Positions 11,362 to 23,420 of a stretch of 64,000 bases of DNA are shown piece after piece. The notes beneath the pieces are model-generated. The model did not search any database, was not told where the DNA came from, and was given only the letters and a program-made list of their open reading frames with translations. The translations under genes and the position numbers were made by a program. The DNA comes from Icerya purchasi (Eukaryota; Arthropoda; Insecta; Hemiptera; Monophlebidae). The stretch spans positions 104,453,164 to 104,517,163 of the forward strand of contig CM077116.1 in NCBI GenBank assembly GCA_039619475.1, given 5' to 3'. Position 1 is the first letter of the stretch. Every line of letters begins with the position of its first letter.

Positions 11362-12958
11362 GATACCCCAGATTTTCCTCTCATGTTTTAAGGTAATGAT
11401 TTTTATCGCAAATATTTTTTTTTTTTTTTTTTTTTTACAGATAGATGGGTGACCCTTAATCACTTATTTCCGAATCATAAAATGCTGTTTTGATTTTCAA
11501 AATTAGGTGATGAAGTTATAAAGAAGGTATAACGTACCAAAAGATTTTTTTATAATCGGCAACCGATCAAAAAAAAGGTTAATTTTAATAATTCAAAAAT
11601 TACCGTGTTCTTCCTTCGTACACTATACGTGCTTAACGATAACTGTTGGGTAAATTTAAAACTAATAGTTTTAATGTGCACTAATAGATAGCGCTATATA
11701 AAATTACGGAATGCATTGAATATATGATTAAATAGTTATTTTTAAATTTGTCCGGAAAACGCTATCTGTTTTTATAGTCGATTTAATTTTTGCTGAGATT
11801 TCCTAATATGAAATAAATTTTTAAAATTATTTATTATTATCAAACAATGCATTGTTGTTTTAATTATTTTTTATTGTATTCAATGTTTTTTTATCTGTCT
11901 ATGTATACCACAGCTGTTAGCGCCGCTACATCTATGAATGCATACATCTCACATATGCCATGAATTTTCTATATTAGTCGAAGTGTACTATCCGGCTACT
12001 AAAATTAATATCATACTTCCTTTTTTTCTTTACACTGTATCTTTGCGAAACTGCAAAAATAAGTATTCAAAATTTCCCTTCCGCCATTTTACTGTTCATT
12101 TATAACTTTTTCCTAACTCAGATTATTCCGTAGGATTGTGCAAACGTGCACTATCCGTTTCTGCACACATCGTACATGTCTGGCAGTAAGTTTTACATTT
12201 GCGAAATCAGTCTAATCATTGTAATTTCCTTCAACAATACTAATTGAACACACCCTTTTTCCAAAATATGTAATAGCGAAGATTTTTACATACCTAAAAT
12301 GACGTAAATTGTTTTTTCTCGTTATTCAATGCACTACCAATTATTTATATAACACGCTACCATCTCTCTTGATCGTACACGATTGATATTGTTTCGTCTG
12401 GATTACTATTCAAACTACACCATACATCGAGGATTCGCTTTACCGCCGCTGCATATAAACACATTTGAAAAAAAAACATTAACAATAGACTTGAGAAATA
12501 AATTTTTATTAATTTTTTTAATTATCGAAGTGTATAACATTACTATTTTAATCATCTTTCTCTATTATATAAAGAACAATATATCACACATGCATCATAT
12601 TAATACATAGTTTCCACAATCAGATCAAAGTGACATGTTCTGAAACGAGAACATTTTTGCTCGACACATTGTTTTTTATTATTTTTCATTACCTTCGATA
12701 CTAAAAGTACGGTATACATTACTTTTTAATTAAAAAACACTGTCAAATACATATTCGATCTCTACTGGATACAGAATGAGAAAGAGAGATAAAGATACAT
12801 ATTTCGATATAGCAAATCTTTGCAGCAATGACGCTTGAAAGTAACCATTAACAAATCCCTTTTAAACGTGTAACGAACTTTATATCGTTTCTAGAAATTG
12901 TAAAAATTAGACTAGTCGGAATATGTATACCTGTACGTCCAATGTGTGAGGTAAAAGG
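11362..12958. other. AT-rich sequence, no supported gene
   Basis: A poly(T) run of about 20 bases lies at 11418-11439. Two inverted 'GCTATCT' boxes lie near 11690 and 11760. I see no coding or RNA features. Confidence 0.4.
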
Positions 12959-13868
12959 TTGATAAATTTAATTGTATTGATAAATGTTATTAATAGCGTG
13001 GACACTGCTATAACTCGTTACCGATGTTTTTTTTTTTTCTGGTTTCATGAAGGAGATAGTATACTCCGGGTAATTTTAAAAATTAGGGGCTGGATTTTTG
13101 GTTATGTACTATGTGTGTTGTTAGTGTATGTGAGAACGGAAGAACCTCAGGTAAAATAAACAAGATTTAGTTTCCACGTTCCAAGAGTATTCAAAAGCGA
13201 CGCTATTGTGATACTAAATAATTAGACGTAAATTTCTAAATTATCTTTCCTAAAACCATTTGTTGTCCCCGTCATTTATAAATATTTCTGTAATTATCAA
13301 AAACGCTGAAAACTTCATAATATCATCAGTATTATAGTGTAATGATGGCATATACGAATTTATAAATTCATTCGTTCCGATTGTTTTTATTCGTAAATTT
13401 AACGCGTTCGTTTGCGAATGATGATTTATCCTTATGTGATTTACACAAGGCGATACGTGCCATTTTAAATCGCTTTTTGTGTTCCAGATGTGTCTATAAT
13501 ATATTATTCCCTATAGTATTATCGAAATTTCTTATGACTGTTCCATGGATTTTTGTAAGCGAAAAGAATCCCAATATTACTTGTGGGACTTTTTTGTACA
13601 AATACATCAAATGGTGTCACGAAAAGTTTGAGCAGATAGATAGCGATCCTCTTGTGGTTAGTGATGTTATCTGGCCGTGACGCAATTCGTCGAAACATTC
13701 ATTATAAAAGAATGCGAAAAATCGATCAATAAATTTTGCGTTTTAAAAAAAAGGGGCAGTATTAACTATTTTTATTCATCGCGAAAAAATGGCATTGAAA
13801 AATCACACTATTACAACACAATTTCCAAGTTATCTAAAATAAAATTATTGTTCCGTATTTTAATATAA
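12959..13868 (+). CDS. Unrecognised possible coding region (two overlapping frames)
   Basis: A 100-codon frame (about 13360-13680) has no low-complexity sequence. It is Cys- and Trp-containing (CSRCVYN, VPWIFVSEKNPN, YIKWCHEKFEQ). The neighbouring frame 13677-13868 (VETFIIKECEKSINKF) could continue it through one frameshift. Upstream, a frame ending EEPQ at about 13150 abuts a possible donor CAG|GTAAAA. I recognise no family. It could be a decayed gene, a viral fragment or chance; coding status rests only on composition and length. Confidence 0.25.
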
Positions 13869-14296
13869 GAAAAAATGATGATCTTTATAGCTCTTTCGTC
13901 GAAGGTAATTATTTGTCGGAAAGTTAGTTTATAACTTTAAATTAAGATTCACGACGCAAATTAACGGATTACAAGAATTCAAAAAAATATATGTATAATC
14001 TACAAAGGCAATAAAATGAACAACAATAAAATAGAAAAACAGTAGCGAGTATAAAGAGGAAAAAATTGATAGTACTAAGAAAAGGGTTACAGTGTAGAGC
14101 AAAAGTTATCTCTTATTTAAAGATAATAGATTAGCACTTGACAAACAAACGCGTTAGATAAAATAGCTAACCAAGAAAGATCAAGGAACCAATTGACAAG
14201 AAATATATGTATATAATAAAAAATCAATGTCCATAAAATCTAAATTAAGATATTAATTAAACCGGAGAATATCTGTATGCGTCGGAGTGTTTAGCA
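13869..14296. other. AT-rich spacer
   Basis: Nothing is recognised. The segment leads into a LINE C-terminal fragment and may be its decayed upstream part. Confidence 0.35.
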
Positions 14297-14585
14297 ATGA
14301 ATGTGGACAAAGAACTGAAACAAATCAAAATGAAGGAAAGGAAAATAGTACCCAAAATTCTGGGATCGAGATTTGAGATTGAGAAGTACGGAAAAAAAGG
14401 AGTAATAAGGAAATATATGAACATACTGAAGATATTATTTATTAGTACAATGAAAAAAAGGAGATTAAGCTATTATGGCCACTTAAAAAGAATGGAGACA
14501 AAACGTTTAACAAGAAGAATTTTCGAATACTTTGATAAAAACCCTAAAAAGCAAATTTCTTGGTTCCGAGCAAAACAATGAAAAA
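14297..14585 (+). pseudogene. LINE reverse transcriptase C-terminal fragment
   Basis: The frame reads KERKIVPKILGSRFE, then KKRRLSYYGHLKRMETKRLT and RRIFEYFDK, followed by SWFRAK. The pattern of a basic segment, then GH-x-x-RM, RLT-RIF and a Trp near the end is typical of the region after RT in arthropod non-LTR elements. Upstream RT motifs are absent. Confidence 0.6.
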
Positions 14586-14632
14586 ATACTGGAGCGAAAG
14601 GAAGGGGAAGAAACCGCCATAATGAAGATATT

Positions 14633-15010
14633 TTACGTGGTCCATAGTTGGCCAATTAGAAGAAATGAAGAAGTATCACTTAGTGTCTGTATGACGAGCG
14701 AATGCTCAGAAGAAAGATCAAAAGAAGGACTAATATCTGTATACTGATAAGCTGTACCTTTCAGAATATAAAAATCTAGTAGATCTGGCAATTTATTCGG
14801 CTCAGTTGGCCAATATGTAGCTTGCCTTGATGTGATATAAAAGTTTTTATTTTTCATTGCATTTTTGGGGATCCGACCTCTGGGAGCTGTAAGTCTAGAT
14901 CCTCACGCTGTATATTCAGCATTCCAGTCTTTAGCGGCTATACTACTTGGTGAATCTAAATTTCATAGTATGAATTTGTTAACTTATGTCGTGGAGGACA
15001 ATAAACGGCT
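14633..15010 (-). pseudogene. Jockey-like LINE endonuclease fragment
   Basis: Minus-strand frames read DWNAEYTA, GSRLTAPRGR, TYWPTEPNKLPDLLDFYI and LSSEHSLVI. These are the second half of an apurinic-type endonuclease: the 'GDFNAKH', 'PTYWP', 'DLLDF' and 'SDH' blocks, with the catalytic SDH here SEH. One stop interrupts it. It lies opposite in direction to the fragment at 14297. Confidence 0.7.
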
Positions 15011-16694
15011 GATAACTGATCACATGTCTTATAAATACTCGTTCCCGAATTGATTCAGTTCGTGATGTTTTATGTTTGATTTTATTAAATTGATTACTTT
15101 ATTTTTAAAACTTGGTCTTCCTGCTCTTTTCAACGCCTCTTATGTTCTTTTTCTACCTATTCTCTCAGTTGTTGCTGTTCTAGGGGTGTTTTTTGATTCC
15201 ATTGTCGACAAAATAAAAATATAATCTCTATTCTATTCCATGCATCTATTCCATTTTGCTGGGCTAATGCTCTCTGGTAGCAAACCCCAGCGGGGTATAA
15301 AAAAAAAAAAATGACTAAATTTATTTTTCCACTTAACCCGTTAATATACGCGTTAGTTTTGCTTTTCTTTTTTGTTTTCAAGAGCTATTTCAGTACTACA
15401 AAAACAGTCTTACATTTTCCAGTGGTTTTAGAGATCTTAATATTAACTGAGTAGAAATAGCAAAGGGATTTTCTTGAGCATTTAGTGTTACACTATTAGA
15501 AATTCTTTTTGTATGCAGCCGCTATAAAAATATAGCATCCGTAGAACACAAACCTTGAATTGTCAACTGTTTCGATTTTTCTTCGAGACTACATTATGTT
15601 TCACCGAAATTTCGCAATCCGATACACATCGTTATATTTTATATTAAAAAAATCATACCATAGCTGTTACCGTTTAAAATATTTTCTACGAAATCATTAA
15701 AATTTCCATTAGTTACACTGGTAATTTGATTCGGTAATTCTATATTCAAAAAAATACGATAATTAAAGTAAACGTTTTTCGTACAACCTGAAATTGGTGT
15801 CGCCGATAACATTCACTAAGTATGTAGTATCAATGATAAATAATACAGTCATGTCCGCAGTTTTCCAAGGAAAGTTTTCTGTACCGTCGTCATTAACTTG
15901 CACGGGTCGCGTTAGTAGAATTGGAAGGTTGGAAACTTTGGTATTCGTTTTACATAAGAAGCCACGTCAATAATAAAAATTCTAAAACTACCCGTGCAAA
16001 CCATACAAAATCGAAGCGTAAATTTAAAAAAACAATCATTTACAGATCTAGCCGAGGATAACACAGAAAAAAACTCTACAGCTGCTGAAAACCCGCTAGA
16101 AAAATCTCTTACAGTTGTTCTTAGGTCTCTGCTGTTGGCTAACTAAAATGAGTCCTTAATTACCTCCACTATTTTCACACTAATTAACCAGACCAGATAC
16201 TTTCATATCAGCACGTTCTGAACATCCGAATGCACTTCAAAATATTTAATAGCGAAAAAATAAAATTCCAAGCGTGATATTATATAACCAGCATAGATAT
16301 CGGTGAAATGAGAAAGTACTCCATCCCGTTTAATCAATCGTGTTCAAACTTATAACGAGATACGACTCGATCGAGTGAAAATTAAAACAAAAATAAGAAA
16401 TCTTCGGAGTCGCTAAGATATTTTTGTAAATAGGAGACAAATCAATTCTATCTTTGGGGAATTTATTCCCGAAAAGATTAATAATGACGAATGTACATTT
16501 ACGGAAGCGTCATTTCGAATAATCGAACAAAATTATACGGTATGTCGTTTTACAATAAAAGCTTCGATATCAGCGGGCACATTTTTAAATATTTATTATA
16601 TCTATTTAATAATATACTTATTACTGTATTTGTTGTTGTTACACGTTGTTAACATTTTACCATAATATACTTATTGTTTATGTTTATCATATAT
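15011..16694. other. AT-rich sequence, no supported gene
   Basis: Short frames only. A frame at 15157-15381 (- strand) has no recognisable domain. No RNA gene or clear repeat was found. Confidence 0.4.
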
Positions 16695-16699
16695 TAAGT

Positions 16700-16839
16700 A
16701 AATTAAACACACCAATAATACAATTATTTAATTTTTATTATATACCCGACGCGTTTCGATGATAAAGCTTCATTGTCTTCAAAACGTGTCGTGTATATTA
16801 ATAAAAATTAAATAATTGTTTTATCGGTGTGTTTAATTT
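16700..16839. repeat. 140-bp fold-back repeat with GAAACGCGTCG core
   Basis: Two inverted copies of about 65 bases meet head to head. The left arm starts AAATTAAACACACC and the right arm ends GGTGTGTTTAATTT. Both contain a shared AATTATTTAATTTTTATT block and end towards the centre in CGACGCGTTTCGA / TCAAAACGTGTCG. The centre is a short A/T-rich loop with GATGATAAAGC. Confidence 0.75.
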
Positions 16840-17094
16840 ATTTAAATATTTAAATGGTAAACGTGACTCAACGAAATTAATGTGAAAAAAAAGTGCAGCA
16901 AAGAAAATACCACACATTTAACGGTACTCCATCGGTGGCTGAATACGCAGAATGACTTCGTAGATAATTTAACTTGGTTTTTGTGTAAAATGAAATTAAC
17001 TGTGGGGCTAATGATATAACTGAAATAAATTTTGTGGATATAGCCGTAGAAGGTGGCAGAGCTGGGGAAAAAAAATGAAAAGAACACCTCTTTA

Positions 17095-17775
17095 GGCTAA
17101 ATTCACAGGGACTAATTTTCGGCGACAATTTTGCGATTGTGCTGTGGCTATACTGTAGCCGGAACCGATTACTTTTTAACCACAATTTTGTGGTTGTTTG
17201 TAGCCGAAATCGATCACAACGTAACTGCGCCACAAATTAGTTAAATTCTGTGCATTCTACAAATTTTCTAAAGTAAAAATGGATTCGAGAGAGGAGGCAT
17301 TATTATCGTGTTTATTACGTCAAAGGCAGCTTCAAAATCATTAGAAAATTTGGAACAAAAAGACTTCCACGCTTTTTCCTTTTCGATCCGATTGCTATGA
17401 ACATTTTCGAACTTCCTCTATTAACAACTCAGTATCAAATGAATCGTCATTCTCGGCCATCATTTCGAAAATTTAAAAAAAAAACAGATTTCTTACAACA
17501 AATAAACGTATAAACATAGTATGGGGGCATATATAATATCAACAACAACACAACTATGGCGTTGAGTGGTTAGAAAGGGGCTGGTGAGTGGTTCAATGTG
17601 TGCTGAACTCGACCACAGATGACCACTTTTTTGTGGCTGATACCAATATGCCAGGAAGTGGTCCGTCTGAGTAGCATTGCGTTTTTTCATACAATTTCTA
17701 TGTTAAAATAGGATTACCCACGCCACTACTATGTGGCTCTGCTGTGATTGAAAAGTAATTTGTTTTGGTTTAGCC
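17095..17775. mobile_element. Harbinger-like DNA transposon relic
   Basis: The two ends share GGCTAAA plus a diverged extension (GGCTAAATTCACAGGGACTA against GGCTAAACCAAAACAAATTA on the other strand), giving an imperfect terminal inverted repeat of about 26 bases. The flanking trinucleotides are TTA and TTC, so a 3-bp target duplication is only partly preserved. At 17281 a start reading MDSREEALLSCLLRQRQLQ resembles the acidic-then-basic N-terminus of Harbinger transposases, then meets a stop. The assignment is tentative. Confidence 0.4.
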
Positions 17776-17837
17776 TTCGAAGTTTAAAATTTTCGTGGCA
17801 GCTGTAGAAATAAAAAACCGGCCTACGCAACCTATTT

Positions 17838-17947
17838 GGTAAATCTTTTTATTTCGAGGTTTCGGAGAAATTATGCTATCCATCATTAAAGCTCGCCGAT
17901 GATGCATTGTATAATTTCTCCGCAAGCTCGAAATAAAAAGATTTTCC
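17838..17947. repeat. 110-bp fold-back repeat
   Basis: The left arm GGTAAATCTTTTTATTTCGA pairs with the right arm TCGAAATAAAAAGATTTTCC, and the pairing extends inward through CGGAGAAATTAT / ATAATTTCTCCG. The loop contains CATCAT and GATGATG. The layout resembles the fold-back at 16700. Confidence 0.75.
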
Positions 17948-17949
17948 AA

Positions 17950-18829
17950 GCGCGATGAGTACTGACAAAAGAACTCGGATAAAGGGTTTGAGATAAAATA
18001 TAGATTTTGGATCGCGCATTTCACTTTGTGTAAAATATTTTCGATCCTTACTGATAGTTTTAAACCTTTATCAGCAGTGTAAATAACATAAATAATTATA
18101 ATAATATTGCATAAGGATGTTTAAAACCTTTTCTTTTTTTTTTTTTACAATGATATTTTGAAAAATATTTAGATTTTAATAACGAACTAGGCGCATTTAT
18201 TGATTACGCGAAACTTTTAATACTGTTTGGTCAGCCGGATAATTTCTAATTACTCTTGTGTGACGTTGATCTATTTAGGGTCTTGCAGGTGAGACAGCAG
18301 CGATGCAGTAGGAGTCTCGGGTCTTAAAAAGGAAAATTAAGAAACGGTAAAGATGACTAGTGTTGTAAAATAGCTTCTTATTCAGTTATCGGTTAATTTC
18401 CATTCCGGCAGAAGAACTAATTTTATTCCCGTTACAATTCGGACTTTACAGAGTAATTAGTAACGGCGCGGTTATTCGCTTATACGAATCCGATCGTTTC
18501 CGGATTGTTTTAAGACTACTCCCAAAGTGTAACGCTATTTACTCGCTGTGCTGCAGCCAATTTCTTTGCCCATTCGGTTTCGTTCATTTTTCCCCAACTT
18601 TTTGTATAGTTCACGTAAAATTCACCGAGGAGCCGCACATTAATTAGTTTTGCACAAATTCGTACAGTCGTTTAATCGTTGCGAATAAACGATGCACTTC
18701 GTCCGAGACTAGCATGAAAAACCTGCTCAGATTTAAGTAATTCGAATTCGACACCCGCAGTATCTACCATAGAAAATCTACAAAACTCTCTATTCTACAT
18801 CTCTTCAGCATATATTTACACTCTTCACT
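17950..18829. other. Mixed-composition intergenic sequence
   Basis: No gene is seen. The part 18390-18720 is less AT-biased than its surroundings, but shows no frame or RNA structure that I can support. Confidence 0.35.
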
Positions 18830-19080
18830 TTGAGGCAGTAAGTCCATTGCCATACGTAAGGACGTGGTGACATCTCATGTTGCTTTTACGATTTTCTTCC
18901 ATTTATCTCAGTCCATTACCTGATGATGGAATTCTTCCGACGCGCTCTATTTCGGTTAATGTCTCTACTTGATCAATTCATCGTATCGGACATTTTCCTC
19001 TAGGGCGCTTTCCCTGTACCTTGCCTTGTTTAACAGTTCTTCCCGATGAATTTGTTTTTCTTGCAGTGATGTTTTAAAGC
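18830..19080 (-). pseudogene. LINE reverse transcriptase C-terminal fragment
   Basis: Minus-strand reading gives VQGKRPRGKCPIR, then IDQVETLTEIERVGRIP, then MEENRKSNMRCHHVLTYGNG. The first block matches the 'GKRPRGRP-x-x-RW-x-D-x-(I/V)' tail found after RT in many arthropod LINEs. One stop replaces the conserved Trp. The remainder of the element is absent. Confidence 0.6.
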
Positions 19081-19134
19081 CTGCAAATTTAACTGGTTTC
19101 TTCTCCGTATTTTCAAACGAACCGCATGTTTGCG

Positions 19135-19345
19135 ATGCTGATCAACGCATTTATTTCATCTCTTTCTGTTATTCCAGTTTGCTGCGCTTTGGTCTACTAC
19201 TCCGTATTGCGCTATCCCTCCACGCATTATTCCTCCCCGGTATATTGATTACTTCCTGTGCTAAAAACGTTTGATATCGTATAAAGATATAATTGATTCT
19301 TTTCTTTTCTAATTTTCTCAGGGAAACGGTATGCCACAAAAAAAG
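19135..19345. mobile_element. I-like LINE 3' scraps
   Basis: At 19135-19245 the + strand (GATGCTGATCAACGCATTTA, CAGTTTGCTGCG, TACTCCGTATTGCG) matches by eye the C-terminal tail coding segment of the minus-strand LINE at 24190-24300. Next to it, 19330-19345 carries TATGCCACAAAAAAAG, similar to the tail at 56775 (TATGCCGCAAAAAAAA). The fragments are too short to define an element. Confidence 0.35.
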
Positions 19346-19569
19346 AACAAAAAAAGAAAGGAAGAAAAACAAAAAAATCGTGTGCGCTGAACCGCCACCT
19401 TTTTTAGGCCGCTCAACCCATCTCTGCCCACAGTGTCCGCGCATGAAATATTATCGGAATGCGAACCTTTTAACCAGCATGTTTGTTCAATCGGGGAAGC
19501 GCAATTCTGTTTACGTGATCGACCGTGATTCCATTTTGTGCTAGGAGTGCGTCGCACCGCCGACACTAG

Positions 19570-21223
19570 AATTGGAAATAATTGATATCATAAGTACGCG
19601 TGAAAATAAAGCGAACAAAGCTGGAGCTGTAGCGGTAGAAGTGATGAATGAGTAGTTAACAAATATCAGTTATGTACGCAGTTAAAATCGAGCGGCTGGC
19701 ATCATAGAGCAATTCAAGCGGTTAATTTAATTTATGGAGAAGAAAAAAAAGTGCACATGCCCATTCCACTAAACGCAGCCGAGGAGACAGGCGGCCCTAA
19801 TTGACTTATTAACCTCAGAAGGGGGCTCGCTGCTTCGTATCATTTATTTACTCGCCTTATCGTTGTTTTTCTATTTTGAAACGTCGCTGCTCGTAATTAA
19901 CGGGGCGGAAGCGCGTTATCGGCAAACGATTTTCTGTTAATAACTGTTTGCTAATTATAATGAACGACTCATTAAACTAAATAAGTTACGTATCCTTTTT
20001 TTCTTTTCTTCTTTTTAACGGACAAAAGTGCTAGTCCGAGAACTATATCGTACTCCTCGCGTCCAGCATTTAACTAAATGTTGTAAACGGAGCGCAAGAG
20101 GGATTCTTTTTAAACTATTTTTTATCTCGCATAGTATTTATTTTCTTTCCCAAATGCCAATGCTGGTGTAAAATCAGTTGCACAGTCCGGTTCTGCCGTT
20201 CTTTAAATTAGTTCTTAGTTCATTTTTTTTTTTTCACTTTTTTGTTTCCGGTTAACAAAATCAGCTCTACTTCTCTCTGAATCACTGTAAACGCTACACA
20301 TGTAGCAAGGGTCTAGATCAATTTCTCTTTAATGCGGTTTCGTTAAAATTTCACTTCTTCCGTGTTTCTTCTTTCACCGCTTGTGACTCATTCAACTCTT
20401 AGAAGACTCATTTCGAATACTAACGAAAACTTACCAGTTCTCGCTTTTTCGTTAGCCGTGCCGTATTACGATTTCCATCCGCTGATTGCTGATATTAATA
20501 CATGGCGACGTTTTGATTCAAAACTGATAAAGTTATCTGCTTCAATAAGTGAAAATATTATTCACTAGTTTAAAAAATTTCAGTACGGCAGTCTTTTTAT
20601 AATGTCTACTTTTTTCCTTTATACTAAACTATGTTATTAAAATTTAAAAAAAATAAATGCTTGCAATATGATTTTTCTTTCCAGCGCCGTCCACACAACA
20701 GTCTCCTTATTTACGATGAACATTATTGCGTGTGTGTCTGTTTGTGAATGTATTTATTATTATTATTATTATTATTATATGTTGAACTTATTCTAAAGTA
20801 AAAAAAATTATTTCATGCATTCATTCAATTTAACAATGATTGTTGACAAGTGCCTTTTCGTGATGCACAATGCACGATTAATTTTTAATTGCATTATTAT
20901 AAAAGAACTTTATGCATTTGATAACAAAGTACTTAAAAATTTAGCTGAAATGCTGTTTCCGAGTTCACTGAAATGAACTTTGGAATGCGTAAGCATCATA
21001 TTATTGATGTTTGAAGCATACCCCACACGTCTATTGAATAAAACCATACGATTAGTACAAATCATTTCTGTGCATGCGCTAAGAGCCAAACGCAAAATAG
21101 CGAACTTGTTCCTGTGAACGGATAAACATAATTGAAATTGTATTAATTTCGTTACTTTGAAGTTATTTCGTGTATAATTGTATTAGTATTAGAGGGAACA
21201 AATCTAGCGACAAGTTTGAGAAG
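19570..21223. other. Intergenic sequence, moderately GC in part
   Basis: No coding frames are supported. The segment 19760-20000 is unusually balanced in composition and holds several TAAT-type cores (CTAATTGACTTATTAACC, CTAATTATAATGAACG). It could be regulatory, but the sequence alone cannot show this. Confidence 0.35.
20753..20778. repeat. (ATT)n microsatellite
   Basis: About eight consecutive ATT units. Confidence 0.9.
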
Positions 21224-21239
21224 CGTTTATGTACGCGCG

Positions 21240-21921
21240 GTGTATTAATTTAGTTTTTGGTTTTGAAAAGCTATTCGAGCAATGGATGAGTAAAAATCAA
21301 AATGTATTGCCGCACCTCTCAGATCTCAAAATTTATTATGCATATTAATATTTTTACGTTGTTCTACGATTTCTAAAATAGTGTGTGACGAATTAGAAAA
21401 AAATTATTTTATTTATTTTCGTGAACGTTTTCTAAAATCGTGTGTAATGAATTATAAAAAATTTATTTTATTTATTGTCATAATATTGCGACGGATTCGT
21501 AGCGGTGTTGGAATTATAAAAAAATATTCTCTTTGATAAAATTATTTATTCACGGTCTATCGGTTTATTCGGGGTTATCGTGGATTGTAGATATTAGGGA
21601 TGCTTATCGGCTAATACCAAGATTCCCGTACGTGGTGGACCGGGCACAATTGTGTCGGGGTTGAGAGCAGTCGCTACACGTGCAAGAGCTGTGCCGAGCA
21701 GCATCGAGCCGAGGGAAGTTTTATAAAATCCCGTAAGAATCAAGCAGGGCGGTTGAAGCGAAATTATTCGGAAGATGTTCGAGGAACATCGATAATTATT
21801 ACCGTTCTCGCGTTTAATTGTTGTTCGATTATTCGATTATTCGGTTAGAGTTAAATAGTCTCGATAGTTACATTATTCTAGTCGACCGCCAATCGCCACC
21901 GTGGCAATGTTTAAATTTTGT
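21240..21921 (+). repeat. About 680-bp dispersed repeat, copy B (pairs with 6208-6896)
   Basis: The same orientation and order of blocks occur as in copy A, including the LTR-like start at 21487 (TGCGACGGATTCGTAGCGG) and GGGGTTGAGAGCAGTCGC. The similarity ends at GTTTAAATTTTGTT, so this copy lacks the LTR 3' half and the primer site. A small extra GATTATTC duplication is present at about 21830. Confidence 0.75.
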
Positions 21922-22034
21922 TTTTACTTGATTTAATATGTTTACATTTAATTCAGTTAATTGCGTTTATTTATATAAATAAAAGTTTGTAATGATTAAT
22001 AACGCTTGATTGAAATAATATTACGGCTTAACAT

Positions 22035-22580
22035 CAGTGGTAGATCCAGGTGAAGGGGGGGGGGGATCCAAAAACCCCTATGAAAATATTTGTTATAACA
22101 GAGAAACTTAATTTATGCTATAAAAGATTTTTATAAATTTCACCTACGGATTTAATTATAACTAATATTTAATACTCTGTTTTCTAGTAAAACTATTAAT
22201 GTTACGTTTTTGTTTTATTTTAAACCCAACTGTCATCGATTTTTTGCCTTTCTTATTTATTTTTAATTTTTATTTTGTAATGTGATGAACATGGTTCAAT
22301 GAGAAATATACATGTTTTTTTTATTTGCTCATACGAACAAAGAATTTGGATCGTATTACTAGCAAAATAAAAAAGAAGTAAAGTCTAATTTTCACCTAAA
22401 AATAAAACAATGTTTAAATTAAATTGTAATAATTATGTATTTGTAAAACATTTTTAGATTTCTAAAGAGGTATTTGATTTTCTTTATGAAACAAGGTATT
22501 TCTCAAATCTACTACCTACCGTAGAAGATTTTACGTAATTATATAATAACCCCCCATATGTTCTTCTGCATCCGTCCCTG
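22035..22580. mobile_element. hAT-type non-autonomous element with 8-bp target duplication
   Basis: It is flanked by perfect CTTAACAT direct repeats (22027-22034 and 22581-22588). The termini are CAGTGGTAGATCCAGG on the left and, in reverse complement, CAGGGACGGATGCAG on the right. Each is followed inward by a G-run (GGGGGG), a common hAT end architecture. The 546-base body is AT-rich and shows no transposase. Confidence 0.85.
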
Positions 22581-22735
22581 CTTAACATTAATTTTTTTAA
22601 CCAATAGCCAGAGAATTTTATAGAGTTTGTTTTCTCTATTTCAATAATTTCTCATTCGATTACCACTAGAAAATATTTAACACCGAGATAAATGTTTCTT
22701 TAATTATTAGAAATTACGTTGATCAGTGGTAGTTT

Positions 22736-23022
22736 CATAGGCGTCGCCAAAGGGAGCGAGCAGGAAAGGGCCGTTGTCCCCCTGGAGCTTCAAAACTTTA
22801 TAATCAACTGGTCATGATGAATATTCAAAGGCGCGTAATCACGGACAATTTGGAAGACCTTTATAATAAAGCAGTAGAACAATTTGCCAGAAACCCACGA
22901 AAATAATGTTTTAATTAAGATTTTATTCTTTTACAAATTATACATTTTATTTTTCCTATAACTCACATCCTCTTTCTACCATCTTGCCCTCTCCCCTGGC
23001 TTACCGGCTGGCGACGCCCTTG
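22736..23022. mobile_element. Short element with GGCGTCGCCA inverted ends
   Basis: The left end CATAGGCGTCGCCAAAGGG and the right end, in reverse complement, CAAGGGCGTCGCCAGCCGG form a terminal inverted repeat; both continue into purine-rich sequence. I find no convincing 8-bp target duplication. A short interior frame (LEDLYNKAVEQFARNPRK) is unassigned. It is probably another hAT-derived non-autonomous element. Confidence 0.5.
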
Positions 23023-23159
23023 CTTGTTCTATGTACAGTGTAACGCATCTATTAAAAGTAGAACGCTGACATTCAGGATAACTAGTAAATCAAAATCTAA
23101 AATTTTTCAAGTATTTCCATGAAAAGTCTCTATAAAATATTGGTATGTTTCAAGTTTAA

Positions 23160-23420
23160 ATTCTTGTGCTCTTTCTTTAATTTGTCGGCTGCTCTCCGTT
23201 CTCTGGCATGAATCCGGCTTTTTTAAAATATGAGGTAGTCAGTGTGTTTTGAGCCTTTCATTGACGGTATCAAGTAGAACTTTACTGGCACGCGTTATAA
23301 GCGCTTTGGTTCTATTCTGACAGTTTATTGGTGACCCTTTTTTAAATAAAGGACTAAAAATCGGTCTGCACCAATCTGTGGACCATTTTCTTGTATTCCA
23401 AACTTTTTTACATATATCTT
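23160..23420 (-). pseudogene. LINE reverse transcriptase N-terminal fragment
   Basis: Minus-strand reading gives ICKKVWNTRKWSTDWCRPIF, LFKKGSPINCQN, RTKALITRASKVLLDTVNER and L. This follows the RT start pattern 'IW-x-x-x-x-WP-x-DW-x-x-S-x-x-x-P-x-x-KKG-(D/S)' and 'RTIALISHASKVLLKII-x-RL'. Stops interrupt the rest. The palm motifs are not preserved here. Confidence 0.65.
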
